A DNA stretch of 24,708 nt from positions 1 through 24,708 of the IMG/VR virus record IMGVR_UViG_3300021957_000289. The stretch is one strand, 5' to 3'. The translations under genes were made by a program, and so were the position numbers. The notes beneath the pieces are model-generated. The model was not told where the DNA came from, made no database searches, and saw only the letters and a program-made list of their open reading frames with translations. The stretch's first letter is position 1, and the number at the start of each line of letters is the position of its first letter. Positions 1-6,331 of the stretch are shown one piece after another. Source of the DNA: a virus.

Positions 1-900
1 GATGTTGGCGTATTCTATGGTGATAGAAAAGAGTTTGGGCATAAGCATACAATATGCACATGGCAAAGTCTAAATGTGTTGCTAAAGAACACAAAGAACC
101 AAACAGTTGATATTACAATACATGAGTTTTTAGAAGACGTAGTTGCAGTGATAGTTGATGAAGTACATATGGCTAAAGCAGATGCACTTAAAACATTGCT
201 CACTGGAGTAATGGCACGTGTACCATTGCGTTGGGGACTAACAGGAACAGTGCCAAAAGAGCCATATGAGTTTCAAGCATTGCATTGTAGTTTAGGGCCA
301 GTGATAAATCAACTTGCTGCAAGTGAGCTACAGGAAAAAGGTGTACTTGCAAACTGTCACGTAAATTGTGTACAGTTAAGTGATCATGCTGAATTTACAA
401 ACTATCAGAGTGAATTAAAGTATCTATTTGAAGAAAAAGGCAGACTTGATACCATTGCAGGCTTGGTTATTGAAGTAAATAAAACTGGTAACACATTGGT
501 ATTGGTTGATAGAATAAGTGCTGGCACAGAGTTACTAAACAGAATGGGCGATGATGCAGTATTTGTAAGTGGTGCAACCAAAGCAAAAGCAAGACAGGAT
601 GAGTACGATGAAGTGGCTACTGCGACAGGTAAAATTATTATTGCTACATATGGTGTCGCGGCCGTGGGCATTAATCTGCCACGTATCTTCAATCTTGTCC
701 TTCTTGAGCCTGGTAAAAGTTTTGTACGGGTTATACAAAGTATTGGCAGGGGTATTCGTAAAGCGGAAGACAAAGACCACGTCCAAATCTGGGACATAAC
801 ATCTACTTGCAGATTTGCAAAAAGACATCTAACCAAACGTAAAGCATTCTATAGAGAAGCGAACTATCCGTACAGTGTAGAAAAACTGGAGTGGAACTAA
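1..900 (+). CDS. uvsW: UvsW-like superfamily 2 DNA/RNA helicase, 5' end missing
   Basis: The reading frame is open from base 1, so the N-terminus (Walker A part) lies outside the window; 299 residues are visible. Seen: motif II DEVH (nt 157-168), motif III-like GLTGT (about nt 238), and a C-terminal RecA lobe ending in motif VI QSIGRGIRK (nt 736-762), with TYGVAAVGINLPR just before it. This order and the C-terminal text fit T4 UvsW, which unwinds branched DNA and R-loops and helps switch replication from origin-dependent to recombination-dependent initiation. Its last codons hold the GGAG ribosome binding site for the next gene, whose ATG overlaps the stop (TAATG). A related RecG/RAD25-type phage helicase is the only real alternative. 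Confidence 0.88.
   Translation, partial: DVGVFYGDRKEFGHKHTICTWQSLNVLLKNTKNQTVDITIHEFLEDVVAVIVDEVHMAKADALKTLLTGVMARVPLRWGLTGTVPKEPYEFQALHCSLGPVINQLAASELQEKGVLANCHVNCVQLSDHAEFTNYQSELKYLFEEKGRLDTIAGLVIEVNKTGNTLVLVDRISAGTELLNRMGDDAVFVSGATKAKARQDEYDEVATATGKIIIATYGVAAVGINLPRIFNLVLLEPGKSFVRVIQSIGRGIRKAEDKDHVQIWDITSTCRFAKRHLTKRKAFYREANYPYSVEKLEWN
878..897 (+). repeat. uvsW 3'-end / ribosome-binding-site repeat, copy 1
   Basis: These 20 bases include the Shine-Dalgarno GGAG for the next gene. They recur at 1521-1540 with one mismatch, again directly before the ATG of an accessory gene. The copy here encodes EKLEWN of UvsW; the other encodes EKLDWN of a 13-codon leader ORF. Confidence 0.85.
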
Positions 901-1493
901 TGGGCGACGCATTTAAACATACGGAACAGTACTTAGGTGAAACAAATAACACAATGTTTTTAGAAATAGGCAGTGATAGACACGAAGGCAGTACAGAATA
1001 CTTTTCACGATTAGCACAAAAGCATGGTGCTGAAATGCACACTGTAGATATTATTGATGAACCAAAAAGACGTCTTCCAGATCTACCAGCAACATGGCAT
1101 ATTGGATGGGGCAGTGATTGGTGCGTGAATCAATTGCCAAAATTAGATAAAAAAATTAGTTGTCTATATCTAGACAATTTTGATTATATATGGGATATCG
1201 ACCTTATATTAGATGATAGTGATATAAAACAAAGACGTTTCTATAGAGAAGAACTAGGCATACCATTGGCAAATCAAACCTGCCAGGTAGAACACATGAA
1301 ACAAATGATTGCTATATTTCCTTATCTTACTGACGATGCAGTAGTCGTGTTTGATGATACTCATACCTTGAATGACTGTTGGGTAGGAAAATGTGGAGCA
1401 AATGTTATTTGGCTTTTAGCACAAGGGTTTGAAATAGTCCGACAAGACTTTTTTGAATACGGCGTAATAATGAAAAGACACAAGATAAAATAA
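900..1493 (+). CDS. class I SAM-dependent methyltransferase-like protein
   Basis: A 197 aa protein starting at ATG 900, which overlaps the uvsW stop (TAATG) with GGAG 8 nt upstream. A GTG at 891 would also open the frame but lies inside the ribosome binding site. Seen: a motif I-like glycine loop LEIGSDRHEGST (residues 21-32), an acidic end of strand 2 (HTVD, D50), then LDNFDYIWD (91-99), and a motif near VVVFDDTH (148-155) after EHMKQMIAIFPYL. This is the order of a Rossmann methyltransferase of the Methyltransf_24/TylF-like kind, in which the FDD aspartates may bind metal. The substrate is unknown: a small molecule, sugar or nucleotide is more likely than DNA because no DPPY/NPPY or PC motif is visible. 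It ends 11 nt before a leader ORF. Confidence 0.6.
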   Translation: MGDAFKHTEQYLGETNNTMFLEIGSDRHEGSTEYFSRLAQKHGAEMHTVDIIDEPKRRLPDLPATWHIGWGSDWCVNQLPKLDKKISCLYLDNFDYIWDIDLILDDSDIKQRRFYREELGIPLANQTCQVEHMKQMIAIFPYLTDDAVVVFDDTHTLNDCWVGKCGANVIWLLAQGFEIVRQDFFEYGVIMKRHKIK

Positions 1494-1501
1494 TTGGAGA
1501 A

Positions 1502-1540
1502 ATTATGAGAATACTGACACTAGAAAAACTGGATTGGAAC
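1502..1540 (+). repeat. chimeric repeat joining the copied start of gene 2259 to the copied end of uvsW
   Basis: Bases 1502-1527 match 2256-2281 (25 of 26), the start of the gene at 2259. Bases 1521-1540 match 878-897 (19 of 20), the end of uvsW. The two copies meet in the shared TAGAAAA. The segment therefore looks like the junction left when an accessory gene cassette was inserted. Confidence 0.85.
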
Positions 1541-1546
1541 AAATGA
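1505..1546 (+). CDS. 13-codon leader ORF coupled to the SGNH gene
   Basis: ATG 1505 has a GGAG 5 nt upstream (1496-1499) and reads MRILTLEKLDWNK, then TGA 1544-1546, which overlaps the ATG at 1543 (ATGA). The first seven residues equal the start of the protein at 2259; the rest equals the UvsW C-terminus. It may be translated and deliver ribosomes to the next gene, or it may just be a scar of gene insertion. No function is claimed for the peptide. Confidence 0.4.
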   Translation: MRILTLEKLDWNK

Positions 1547-2262
1547 TACTTTATTCAAATAGTTGTAGTTTTGGTGTACCTACTAAGAGTCATCCAGTAT
1601 ATTCTGAAATCATTGCAAAAACTCTTAAAGCACAACTAATTAATAAAGCTATACCTGGTTCTTGCAATAGACGTATAATCAGAACCACGTTACGTGATGT
1701 AAATGAAATTGCAGATGATGTATTAGTTCTTATAGGATTGACTTTTATAAGTCGCAGCGAAATATGGAGACCAGACTTGCCAGCAGTCGACAACGATGGG
1801 CATTTTTATCAAATTAAGCCAACGCAAAACGTATCTTGGACTAATGGACTAATGGATTCAATAGTACCAAATATACATGAAAAAGTTGATCCAGTAGTTA
1901 GTGAATACTATAAGGAATGGTTAATGCATTATAATCGAGAATCACAAATGACCGAACTATGTACTGATTTAGTTATGCTAATAGGTTGGTTACGTAGTAA
2001 AGGTATTAAGTATAAGATATTTTCAAATGTTGATAAACTTGAAGGTAGCGAATACGTTGGATACAATAGTCCTTTTATTAGTAGTCTACAAGACACAATA
2101 CTAAAGGATGAAGGAGTTATAGACCCTTGGAAATTTAGTTTTGGAACCTTTGCACGAGAACAAGGATTGCAACCAAAGGACGAACATTTGTATGGAATAC
2201 ACGGACACCCTGGAGCACGAGCTCATGAACTATTTGCAAAATACTTGATGGAGACATTATGA
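1543..2262 (+). CDS. SGNH/GDSL-hydrolase-like protein (first of two)
   Basis: A 239 aa protein. ATG 1543 is preferred over the TTG at 1534 because GGATTGGA lies just upstream and the ATG overlaps the leader ORF stop. Seen: an N-terminal block I variant YSNSCSFG (4-11) where GDS is usual, block II-like AIPGSCNRR (37-45), block III-like strand VLVLIG (60-65), and C-terminal block V-like YGIHGHPGARAHELF. This layout matches small phage SGNH-fold proteins (the DUF6071 kind, as I recall them). SGNH enzymes hydrolyse esters, often acetyl groups on glycans; the substrate here is unknown. The aspartate of GDS is replaced by asparagine (SNS), so activity needs testing. It overlaps the next gene by 4 nt. 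Confidence 0.6.
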   Translation: MILYSNSCSFGVPTKSHPVYSEIIAKTLKAQLINKAIPGSCNRRIIRTTLRDVNEIADDVLVLIGLTFISRSEIWRPDLPAVDNDGHFYQIKPTQNVSWTNGLMDSIVPNIHEKVDPVVSEYYKEWLMHYNRESQMTELCTDLVMLIGWLRSKGIKYKIFSNVDKLEGSEYVGYNSPFISSLQDTILKDEGVIDPWKFSFGTFAREQGLQPKDEHLYGIHGHPGARAHELFAKYLMETL

Positions 2263-2281
2263 GAATACTAACACTAGAAAA
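2256..2281 (+). repeat. gene-start repeat, copy 2
   Basis: A 26-base segment covering the ATG and first codons of the gene at 2259. It matches 1502-1527 with one mismatch (G/A). The full-length gene follows this copy, so the upstream copy is probably the duplicated fragment. Confidence 0.85.
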
Positions 2282-2759
2282 TACTGTGTTTGAATTAGAT
2301 ACATTGCCTGAAGAGATAGATGACTTACGTTTTGCTATTTTTGACAACAGTGATCCAACCAATCCAGATCACATCTATATTCCATTAATATTTTTAGAAA
2401 CATTTAACTCGCCAGCATTGGTATTGCGTATTGGTGAAACACAGATGAAAATGCCAATTGATTGGCAGGTACTGATTGGTGAACCAGAAGTTGGTGATCT
2501 TGAGATGTTACCTTTAACTAGTATCAATGATAGAGGTTTTAAAACTTTCCAATTCAATCCACACACAAGTTTTACACCAACCTATCTGGATATAGAAATA
2601 ATTGATGTTTATCAAGACGTAACTTGGTATGTTCCTAAACTTAAAAATGGACAGATGTTGGCAGTACCGGTTGAAAACAAAAATGATCCAAGATGTGTTT
2701 ATTTTGTAAAAGATATCAGTCGTAACTGCGAAATTGTAGACTATAACAAAGCATGGTGA
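2259..2759 (+). CDS. conserved hypothetical phage protein, 166 aa
   Basis: ATG 2259 overlaps the stop of the SGNH gene (ATGA), with a GGAG 5 nt upstream. The protein is acidic and beta-rich, without signal peptide, membrane segment or a motif I recognise. Visible landmarks are IPLIFLETFNSPALVLRIG near residues 42-60 and a second half rich in aromatic strands (FKTFQFNPHTSFTPTYLDIEI). A soluble all-beta fold is plausible. The start of this gene has been copied to 1502-1527, so a truncated version of its N-terminus exists upstream. Position among replication and recombination genes suggests early or middle expression. I cannot name a function. Confidence 0.8.
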   Translation: MRILTLENTVFELDTLPEEIDDLRFAIFDNSDPTNPDHIYIPLIFLETFNSPALVLRIGETQMKMPIDWQVLIGEPEVGDLEMLPLTSINDRGFKTFQFNPHTSFTPTYLDIEIIDVYQDVTWYVPKLKNGQMLAVPVENKNDPRCVYFVKDISRNCEIVDYNKAW

Positions 2760-2763
2760 TCGT

Positions 2764-3012
2764 ATGGAATTTACTAGAGGAATATTTACTGTTGTAAAAG
2801 AAAAAGTAGATGATAGTATTGCATTGGCATTGATTTATACTGTTGGTCATGTTATAATAGCAATGAATGTTGTTTACTGGATGACTGGTTCAAGTTTATG
2901 GGAAGCAGGTGCAGTTGCATTAGTTGAACCTTGTATCAACGGATTTTGGTTTTACATACTGCACAAGATATGGAAAAAACACAATGAGCGAAAAACTAAA
3001 CATAGCAAATGA
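2764..3012 (+). CDS. DUF2061-like small membrane protein
   Basis: 82 aa with a GGTGA 5 nt before the ATG. Two hydrophobic helices are visible, about residues 19-40 (ALALIYTVGHVIIAMNVVYW) and 48-66 (AGAVALVEPCINGFWFYIL), joined by MTGSSLWEAG and followed by a basic HKIWKKHNERK tail. The loop TGS, the ALVE motif and the final YxLHxxxW pattern are those of DUF2061 proteins, which are inner-membrane proteins of unknown role found in bacteria and in marine phages. Its last 29 bases overlap the following gene in another frame. Confidence 0.7.
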   Translation: MEFTRGIFTVVKEKVDDSIALALIYTVGHVIIAMNVVYWMTGSSLWEAGAVALVEPCINGFWFYILHKIWKKHNERKTKHSK

Positions 3013-3433
3013 GATGCGTTGTCTTGACAGTAAAAGCAGAGACTTTTACGATAGTCTGACAGATGAAGAACGCAAAAAGTTTTCCAACTTTCTCATGATA
3101 CGTTGGGGATCAAGTGTGCAAGGTCCTAATGAACTTCAAGAATACTATTTGATAGCCTGTAATGAACGTTTGAATAAACATTTCTTTGACATAAACAAGC
3201 ATCCTAAACTACAATGGTTATGTGCTACTGCTATTTCACCTGGTATGGGCAATCACAGACATCAGTGGATACCACCAAAGAAGAAAGAAAAAGGCAATAA
3301 TGAAGCAAAGAAGATGTTGATGGAGTTGTATCCTGCAATGAAAGCAGATGAAATAGATATGCTCAGTAAACTTGTAACAAATAAAGAACTGAAGGAACAC
3401 ATGCGTGACAGCGGAGTCGCAGACAAAAAGTGA
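2984..3433 (+). CDS. 62: probable clamp-loader small subunit (T4 gp62-like)
   Basis: 149 aa from ATG 2984; a longer frame from 2924 is unlikely because it would lie inside the membrane-protein gene. Visible segments that line up with my memory of cyanophage gp62: FLMIRWGSSV (36-45), then HPKLQWLCATAI (73-84) followed by HRHQWI (91-96), a basic linker, and a C-terminal LYPAMKADEIDMLSKLV with KELKEHMRDSG. T4 gp62 partners the gp44 ATPase to load the gp45 sliding clamp. It has no ATPase motif itself, as here. Neither gp44 nor gp45 is in the window. The match is from pattern, not alignment, so an unrelated conserved protein remains possible. Confidence 0.55.
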   Translation: MSEKLNIANEMRCLDSKSRDFYDSLTDEERKKFSNFLMIRWGSSVQGPNELQEYYLIACNERLNKHFFDINKHPKLQWLCATAISPGMGNHRHQWIPPKKKEKGNNEAKKMLMELYPAMKADEIDMLSKLVTNKELKEHMRDSGVADKK

Positions 3434-4106
3434 AACCTATCGATGCAAGTACTGCGAACGTGAGTTTAGAAAAGAAAGCACACTAGCAGTACATCTCTGT
3501 GAACAAAAACGCAGATTCCAAGAAGAAAAAGAAGTTGGTGTGCAAATTGGTTTGCAAAGTTATTTGAAGTTTTACACCATGACACAGGGCAGTGCAAAAC
3601 TAAAAAGCTATGCAGATTTTGCAACATCACCATACTACAAAGCATTTGTAAAATTTGGTAGACATTGTGTTGGTATAAATGCTATCAATGTACCCAAGTT
3701 TGTTGAATGGGTGATCAAACAAAACAAAAAACTAGATCACTGGTGCAAAGAAGCAGTATATGATGAATACCTTCATGAATATATTAGACGGGAAGCACTA
3801 ACAGATGCACTTGAACGTGGCATTGAATATAGTATAAAGTGGAGTGAACGTACTGGACATCCTGCACAGGACTTTTTGCGTTATGGAAATGATAATGCAG
3901 TTGCGTTTGCAATAAGTACTGGACGCATATCACCTTGGTTGGTGTTTAACTGTGAGTCAGGACAACGATATCTAGCAGATATGAATCCTGATCAAACAAA
4001 AATTGTATGGCCTTGGATTGATCCAGACTTTTGGCAAAAGAAGTTTCGTGACTATCCAGCAGATCAGGCATATTGTGAAGAAATACTTAAACAGGCAGGA
4101 TGGTAG
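3405..4106 (+). CDS. C2HC zinc-finger phage protein
   Basis: 233 aa using GTG 3405 as start: AGGA at 3393-3396 gives 8 nt spacing, and no ATG occurs before the zinc finger. It overlaps the gp62-like gene by 29 nt. Residues 14-32 form a finger, C14-x2-C17 then H30-x-C32, followed by a basic stretch QKRRFQEEKE; this is likely a nucleic-acid contact. The remaining 190 residues are helical and aromatic (SYADFATSPYYKAFVKFGRH, DPDFWQKKF) and match no family I can name, although I recall similar proteins in T4-like cyanophages. Position beside replication genes suggests a role in DNA metabolism or transcription control, but that is inference. Confidence 0.75.
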   Translation: MTAESQTKSETYRCKYCEREFRKESTLAVHLCEQKRRFQEEKEVGVQIGLQSYLKFYTMTQGSAKLKSYADFATSPYYKAFVKFGRHCVGINAINVPKFVEWVIKQNKKLDHWCKEAVYDEYLHEYIRREALTDALERGIEYSIKWSERTGHPAQDFLRYGNDNAVAFAISTGRISPWLVFNCESGQRYLADMNPDQTKIVWPWIDPDFWQKKFRDYPADQAYCEEILKQAGW

Positions 4107-4107
4107 C

Positions 4108-4359
4108 ATGCCGTTTTACACAGAAAAAATAAGTTTTACATTACCTGCAGAGGAGAAGAAAATGGGATTGACTAGACCAAAAATCCAACAAATGGAAAAA
4201 GTAAACAAATCCAAAGATCCACAATTCTATATGTTGCTGATAAAAAGTGCGATAAGAATTGGCGGATGCTATGCATTGTTAACTGGTGATTTAGTTATGG
4301 CTGCAATAGTATTTGCGATTGCTGAATTTGCTAACATAGGACACTACATTAGTAAATGA
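4108..4359 (+). CDS. small membrane protein
   Basis: 83 aa from ATG 4108, two bases after the previous stop, with AGGA 7 nt upstream. A second good start is ATG 4162, with AGGAG 6 nt upstream, which would give 65 aa; the sequence does not decide between them. The C-terminal half is hydrophobic (LLIKSAIRIGGCYALLTGDL then VMAAIVFAIAEFANIG), enough for one long or two short membrane helices with few charges. The N-terminal half is basic and polar. Function is unknown. Its stop overlaps the next gene by ATGA. Confidence 0.65.
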   Translation: MPFYTEKISFTLPAEEKKMGLTRPKIQQMEKVNKSKDPQFYMLLIKSAIRIGGCYALLTGDLVMAAIVFAIAEFANIGHYISK

Positions 4360-4916
4360 GTGCTGATGTTGACATAGATTTTGCTGATAGGCAACAGATA
4401 ATTGATTTGATTCAATGTACACCGGCAAGAATGAACGCAGAAGGAAAAAAGCACAATAGTGGTGTTTATGTTACTCCTGTACCATTTGATGCAATAAACA
4501 GTTGTGCAAGCATAGACTATGAGTATGCAGAACAACGTGGGTATTTTAAATTAGACTTACTTAATCAAAGTGTGTACACACTGATACGTGACCAAGCACA
4601 CTATGATGCTATGTTGGCAAAAGAAACAGACTGGACACGTTTACAAGACAAAGATTTTTGCGAACAGATAGTGCATATTGGGAACTATCATGACCTAATA
4701 GTTGCAATGCAACCAGACAACATACAACGCATGGCAGCATTTATCAGTATAATACGTCCAGGTAAATCTCACCTACAACGTAAGAGTTGGACTGATGTAT
4801 TTGCTACTGTGTGGGATGGAGATAATAGTGCTGGTTTTGTATTTAAAAAATCACATGCAATCAGTTATGCACGTCTTGTTGCACTACACATTAATCTACT
4901 TTGCGAACCAGTGTAA
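4356..4916 (+). CDS. miniature family C DNA polymerase-like protein (DnaE palm signatures)
   Basis: Only 186 aa, yet it carries the catalytic landmarks of DnaE/PolC in order. DVDIDF (4-9, matching PDIDIDF with the two metal-binding aspartates) stands at the very N-terminus. HNSGVYVTPVPF follows at 33-44 (DnaE HxxGVxI region), then GYFKLDLL at 62-69 (third aspartate D67), IIRPGK at 132-137, and FKKSHAISYARLVAL at 162-176 (DnaE NKSHAxAYA fingers motif). Missing are the PHP domain, the upstream RGSxxGS nucleotide-binding motif and room for full thumb and fingers. It may be an accessory or regulatory protein, a degenerate paralogue, or one part of a split enzyme. ATG overlaps the previous stop (ATGA). 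The 3' end overlaps the opposing gene by 26 nt. Confidence 0.7.
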   Translation: MSADVDIDFADRQQIIDLIQCTPARMNAEGKKHNSGVYVTPVPFDAINSCASIDYEYAEQRGYFKLDLLNQSVYTLIRDQAHYDAMLAKETDWTRLQDKDFCEQIVHIGNYHDLIVAMQPDNIQRMAAFISIIRPGKSHLQRKSWTDVFATVWDGDNSAGFVFKKSHAISYARLVALHINLLCEPV

Positions 4917-5268
4917 TACTTCTTCGTTTTATTTTTTTACGACTAAGTTCTGCTAGGCTTGTGCTTGGCCCTAGTAAAATTTGTAGATCTTTGTTTATGA
5001 AAGTTTTTAAATAAGGTTTAAACTTTTCCCAATCTTGTTTTAAAAAAATGTTAATTGGTATACTGCGATTAGATTCCCACCACCATTGATTGGCTAGTTC
5101 TAGAAAATCACGTTTGATATCATCTTCGACGATACTTCCAAAGTCATAGATAGTAGTGATTTGATCATCGCGGTTTTGGATTACACCAACATATTCATTA
5201 CCTGCATAGGTACAGAAAGTGATAAACGGATATCGTCCTGCAATCTTTTCGAACAGCTCTACGCCCAT
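4891..5268 (-). CDS. conserved T4-like cyanophage-type hypothetical protein, 125 aa
   Basis: Read right to left, the protein is full of conserved-looking aromatic and charged motifs: GRYPFITFCTYAGNEYVGVI near residues 11-30, WWWESNRSIPINIFLKQDW near 62-80, and a basic end KKIKRRSITLVRKVD. I recall near-identical patterns in marine T4-like phage hypothetical proteins, so the gene is real although no role is known. It converges on the miniature polymerase gene and shares 26 nt with its 3' end. Its start codon sits inside the late promoter motif that serves the divergent gene at 5295. Confidence 0.85.
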   Translation of the reverse strand: MGVELFEKIAGRYPFITFCTYAGNEYVGVIQNRDDQITTIYDFGSIVEDDIKRDFLELANQWWWESNRSIPINIFLKQDWEKFKPYLKTFINKDLQILLGPSTSLAELSRKKIKRRSITLVRKVD

Positions 5269-5274
5269 AAATAC
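5267..5274 (+). promoter_or_regulatory. late promoter motif ATAAATAC
   Basis: Close to the T4 late consensus TATAAATA. It lies 20 nt before the structural gene at 5295, with GGAG (5284-5287) between. It overlaps the start codon of the minus-strand gene, so late transcription here could interfere with that gene's own initiation. Confidence 0.6.
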
Positions 5275-5294
5275 CTTATAATTGGAGTTAATTT

Positions 5295-6287
5295 ATGTAT
5301 TCTACACCCGTATATTTATATCAGCAGAAGCAGCAGGTGTTATTACCTGATACGAGTGGCGCATACTTTCAAAGGAGATGGCAACCAGTGTATGCTAAGA
5401 AATTAAAAGTCAACCGCGGTGTTGACAATGTCATATTATTTGAATTTATAAATCAAGATCAAAAACCAGTGAATATTAGTGGTAGCACTATTACCTATAG
5501 AATGATGTCTACAGACGGAGAAGAACAGTTAATAGCCAAAGATTTAGAAACATTGAGTGCAACATTTGGAAGAGCAAAGGTTACACTTACTAGTGAAGAA
5601 CTGGATCTTATTGAAGAGCAAACTGCAAGCTGGAGTTTAGAACGTGCTAGTGGCAATCTCTATGAAGCAGTCTTTACAGATGCATATAGTTCAGGACGTG
5701 GACAAGTTGAAATAGTAGACAGTGTATATCCTAATTTTGTTGAAAGCAGGTTACTTGAAATTCCTAAACCAGATGAATATGGAATAAAAACTGAATCTGG
5801 TGATAGAAGATATACTAGCATAGCATATACTGCGAATAATACACTCACAACATTTCAATTTGACTTTGACAACTTCTCAGGTAATGTAAAAGCACAAGGC
5901 AGTGACACACAGATAGGTCCAGATTGGTATGATATAGGGAGTCAAACAGTCTATACCAATCAAACTAAAAGAGCATTTGTGAATGTTGAGGGAAGACACA
6001 ACTGGGTACGTTTTGAAATCAATCAATATGGTGTGGCTGCTACTGGCAGTGCCACTGTACAGAACGGCGTAATAACTGAGATTAGTGCAACGGGTGGTAG
6101 TGAGTACTATGGTCCTGGTACACCAAATGTTGAAATCACAGGACTAGGCACCGGAGCCACTGCAACTGCAACCATAAGCGGAAATGTAGTTACAGAAATT
6201 TCTGTTACTAATGGTGGGCAAGGCTATGAAGCAACTCCTACTGTGGAAATTAATAACGGTACTATTAGCCAAATCACCTATCGATAA
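5295..6287 (+). CDS. virion structural protein, fibre/baseplate-like
   Basis: 330 aa; ATG 5295 follows GGAGTTAAT. The N-terminal third (about 36-140) looks like an Ig-like beta domain of the BppU N-terminal kind: NRGVDNVILFEF, then PVNISGSTITYRMMS, then SSGRGQVEIVDS. A second beta domain (about 175-245) has FQFDFDNFSG and HNWVRFEI. The C-terminus has two imperfect repeats, GVITEISATGGSEYYGPGTP (258-277) and NVVTEISVTNGGQGYEATP (297-315), a glycine-rich pattern common in phage fibres. No enzyme motif is seen. The late promoter and strong ribosome binding site fit a virion protein. Which structure it belongs to cannot be told. Confidence 0.7.
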   Translation: MYSTPVYLYQQKQQVLLPDTSGAYFQRRWQPVYAKKLKVNRGVDNVILFEFINQDQKPVNISGSTITYRMMSTDGEEQLIAKDLETLSATFGRAKVTLTSEELDLIEEQTASWSLERASGNLYEAVFTDAYSSGRGQVEIVDSVYPNFVESRLLEIPKPDEYGIKTESGDRRYTSIAYTANNTLTTFQFDFDNFSGNVKAQGSDTQIGPDWYDIGSQTVYTNQTKRAFVNVEGRHNWVRFEINQYGVAATGSATVQNGVITEISATGGSEYYGPGTPNVEITGLGTGATATATISGNVVTEISVTNGGQGYEATPTVEINNGTISQITYR

Positions 6288-6296
6288 TCAAAACAC

Positions 6297-6325
6297 TTGC
6301 ATAAAGCACTAGGTTATGTTACTAT
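6297..6325 (+). promoter_or_regulatory. putative host-type promoter before primase, leaderless layout
   Basis: TTGCAT (6297-6302), a 17 nt spacer and TACTAT (6320-6325) stand 6 nt before the primase ATG, so transcription would start at or next to the ATG. No Shine-Dalgarno is visible. The exonuclease gene at 22321 has the same geometry. Confidence 0.5.
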
Positions 6326-6331
6326 TACATA

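Noticed and set aside
474-482. TAAATA inside uvsW as a late promoter
   Set aside because: It is within coding sequence, far from any gene start; the motif is expected by chance in AT-rich DNA.
405-836. Minus-strand open frame opposite uvsW
   Set aside because: It lies fully inside a helicase gene with clear motifs; the translation is Leu/Ser/Thr-rich without recognisable domains, as expected for an antisense shadow.
891-900. GTG 891 as start of the methyltransferase-like gene
   Set aside because: It falls within the GGAG ribosome binding site; ATG 900 overlaps the upstream stop in the TAATG manner seen elsewhere in this genome.
2924-2983. Longer start for the gp62-like gene
   Set aside because: The extra 20 residues would be encoded inside the membrane-protein gene and read like out-of-frame sequence; ATG 2984 begins a plausible protein.
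5161-5406. Plus-strand 81-codon frame across the 4891-5268 gene and the 5295 gene start
   Set aside because: It covers two better genes in other frames and their promoter, with no ribosome binding site or conserved-looking protein.
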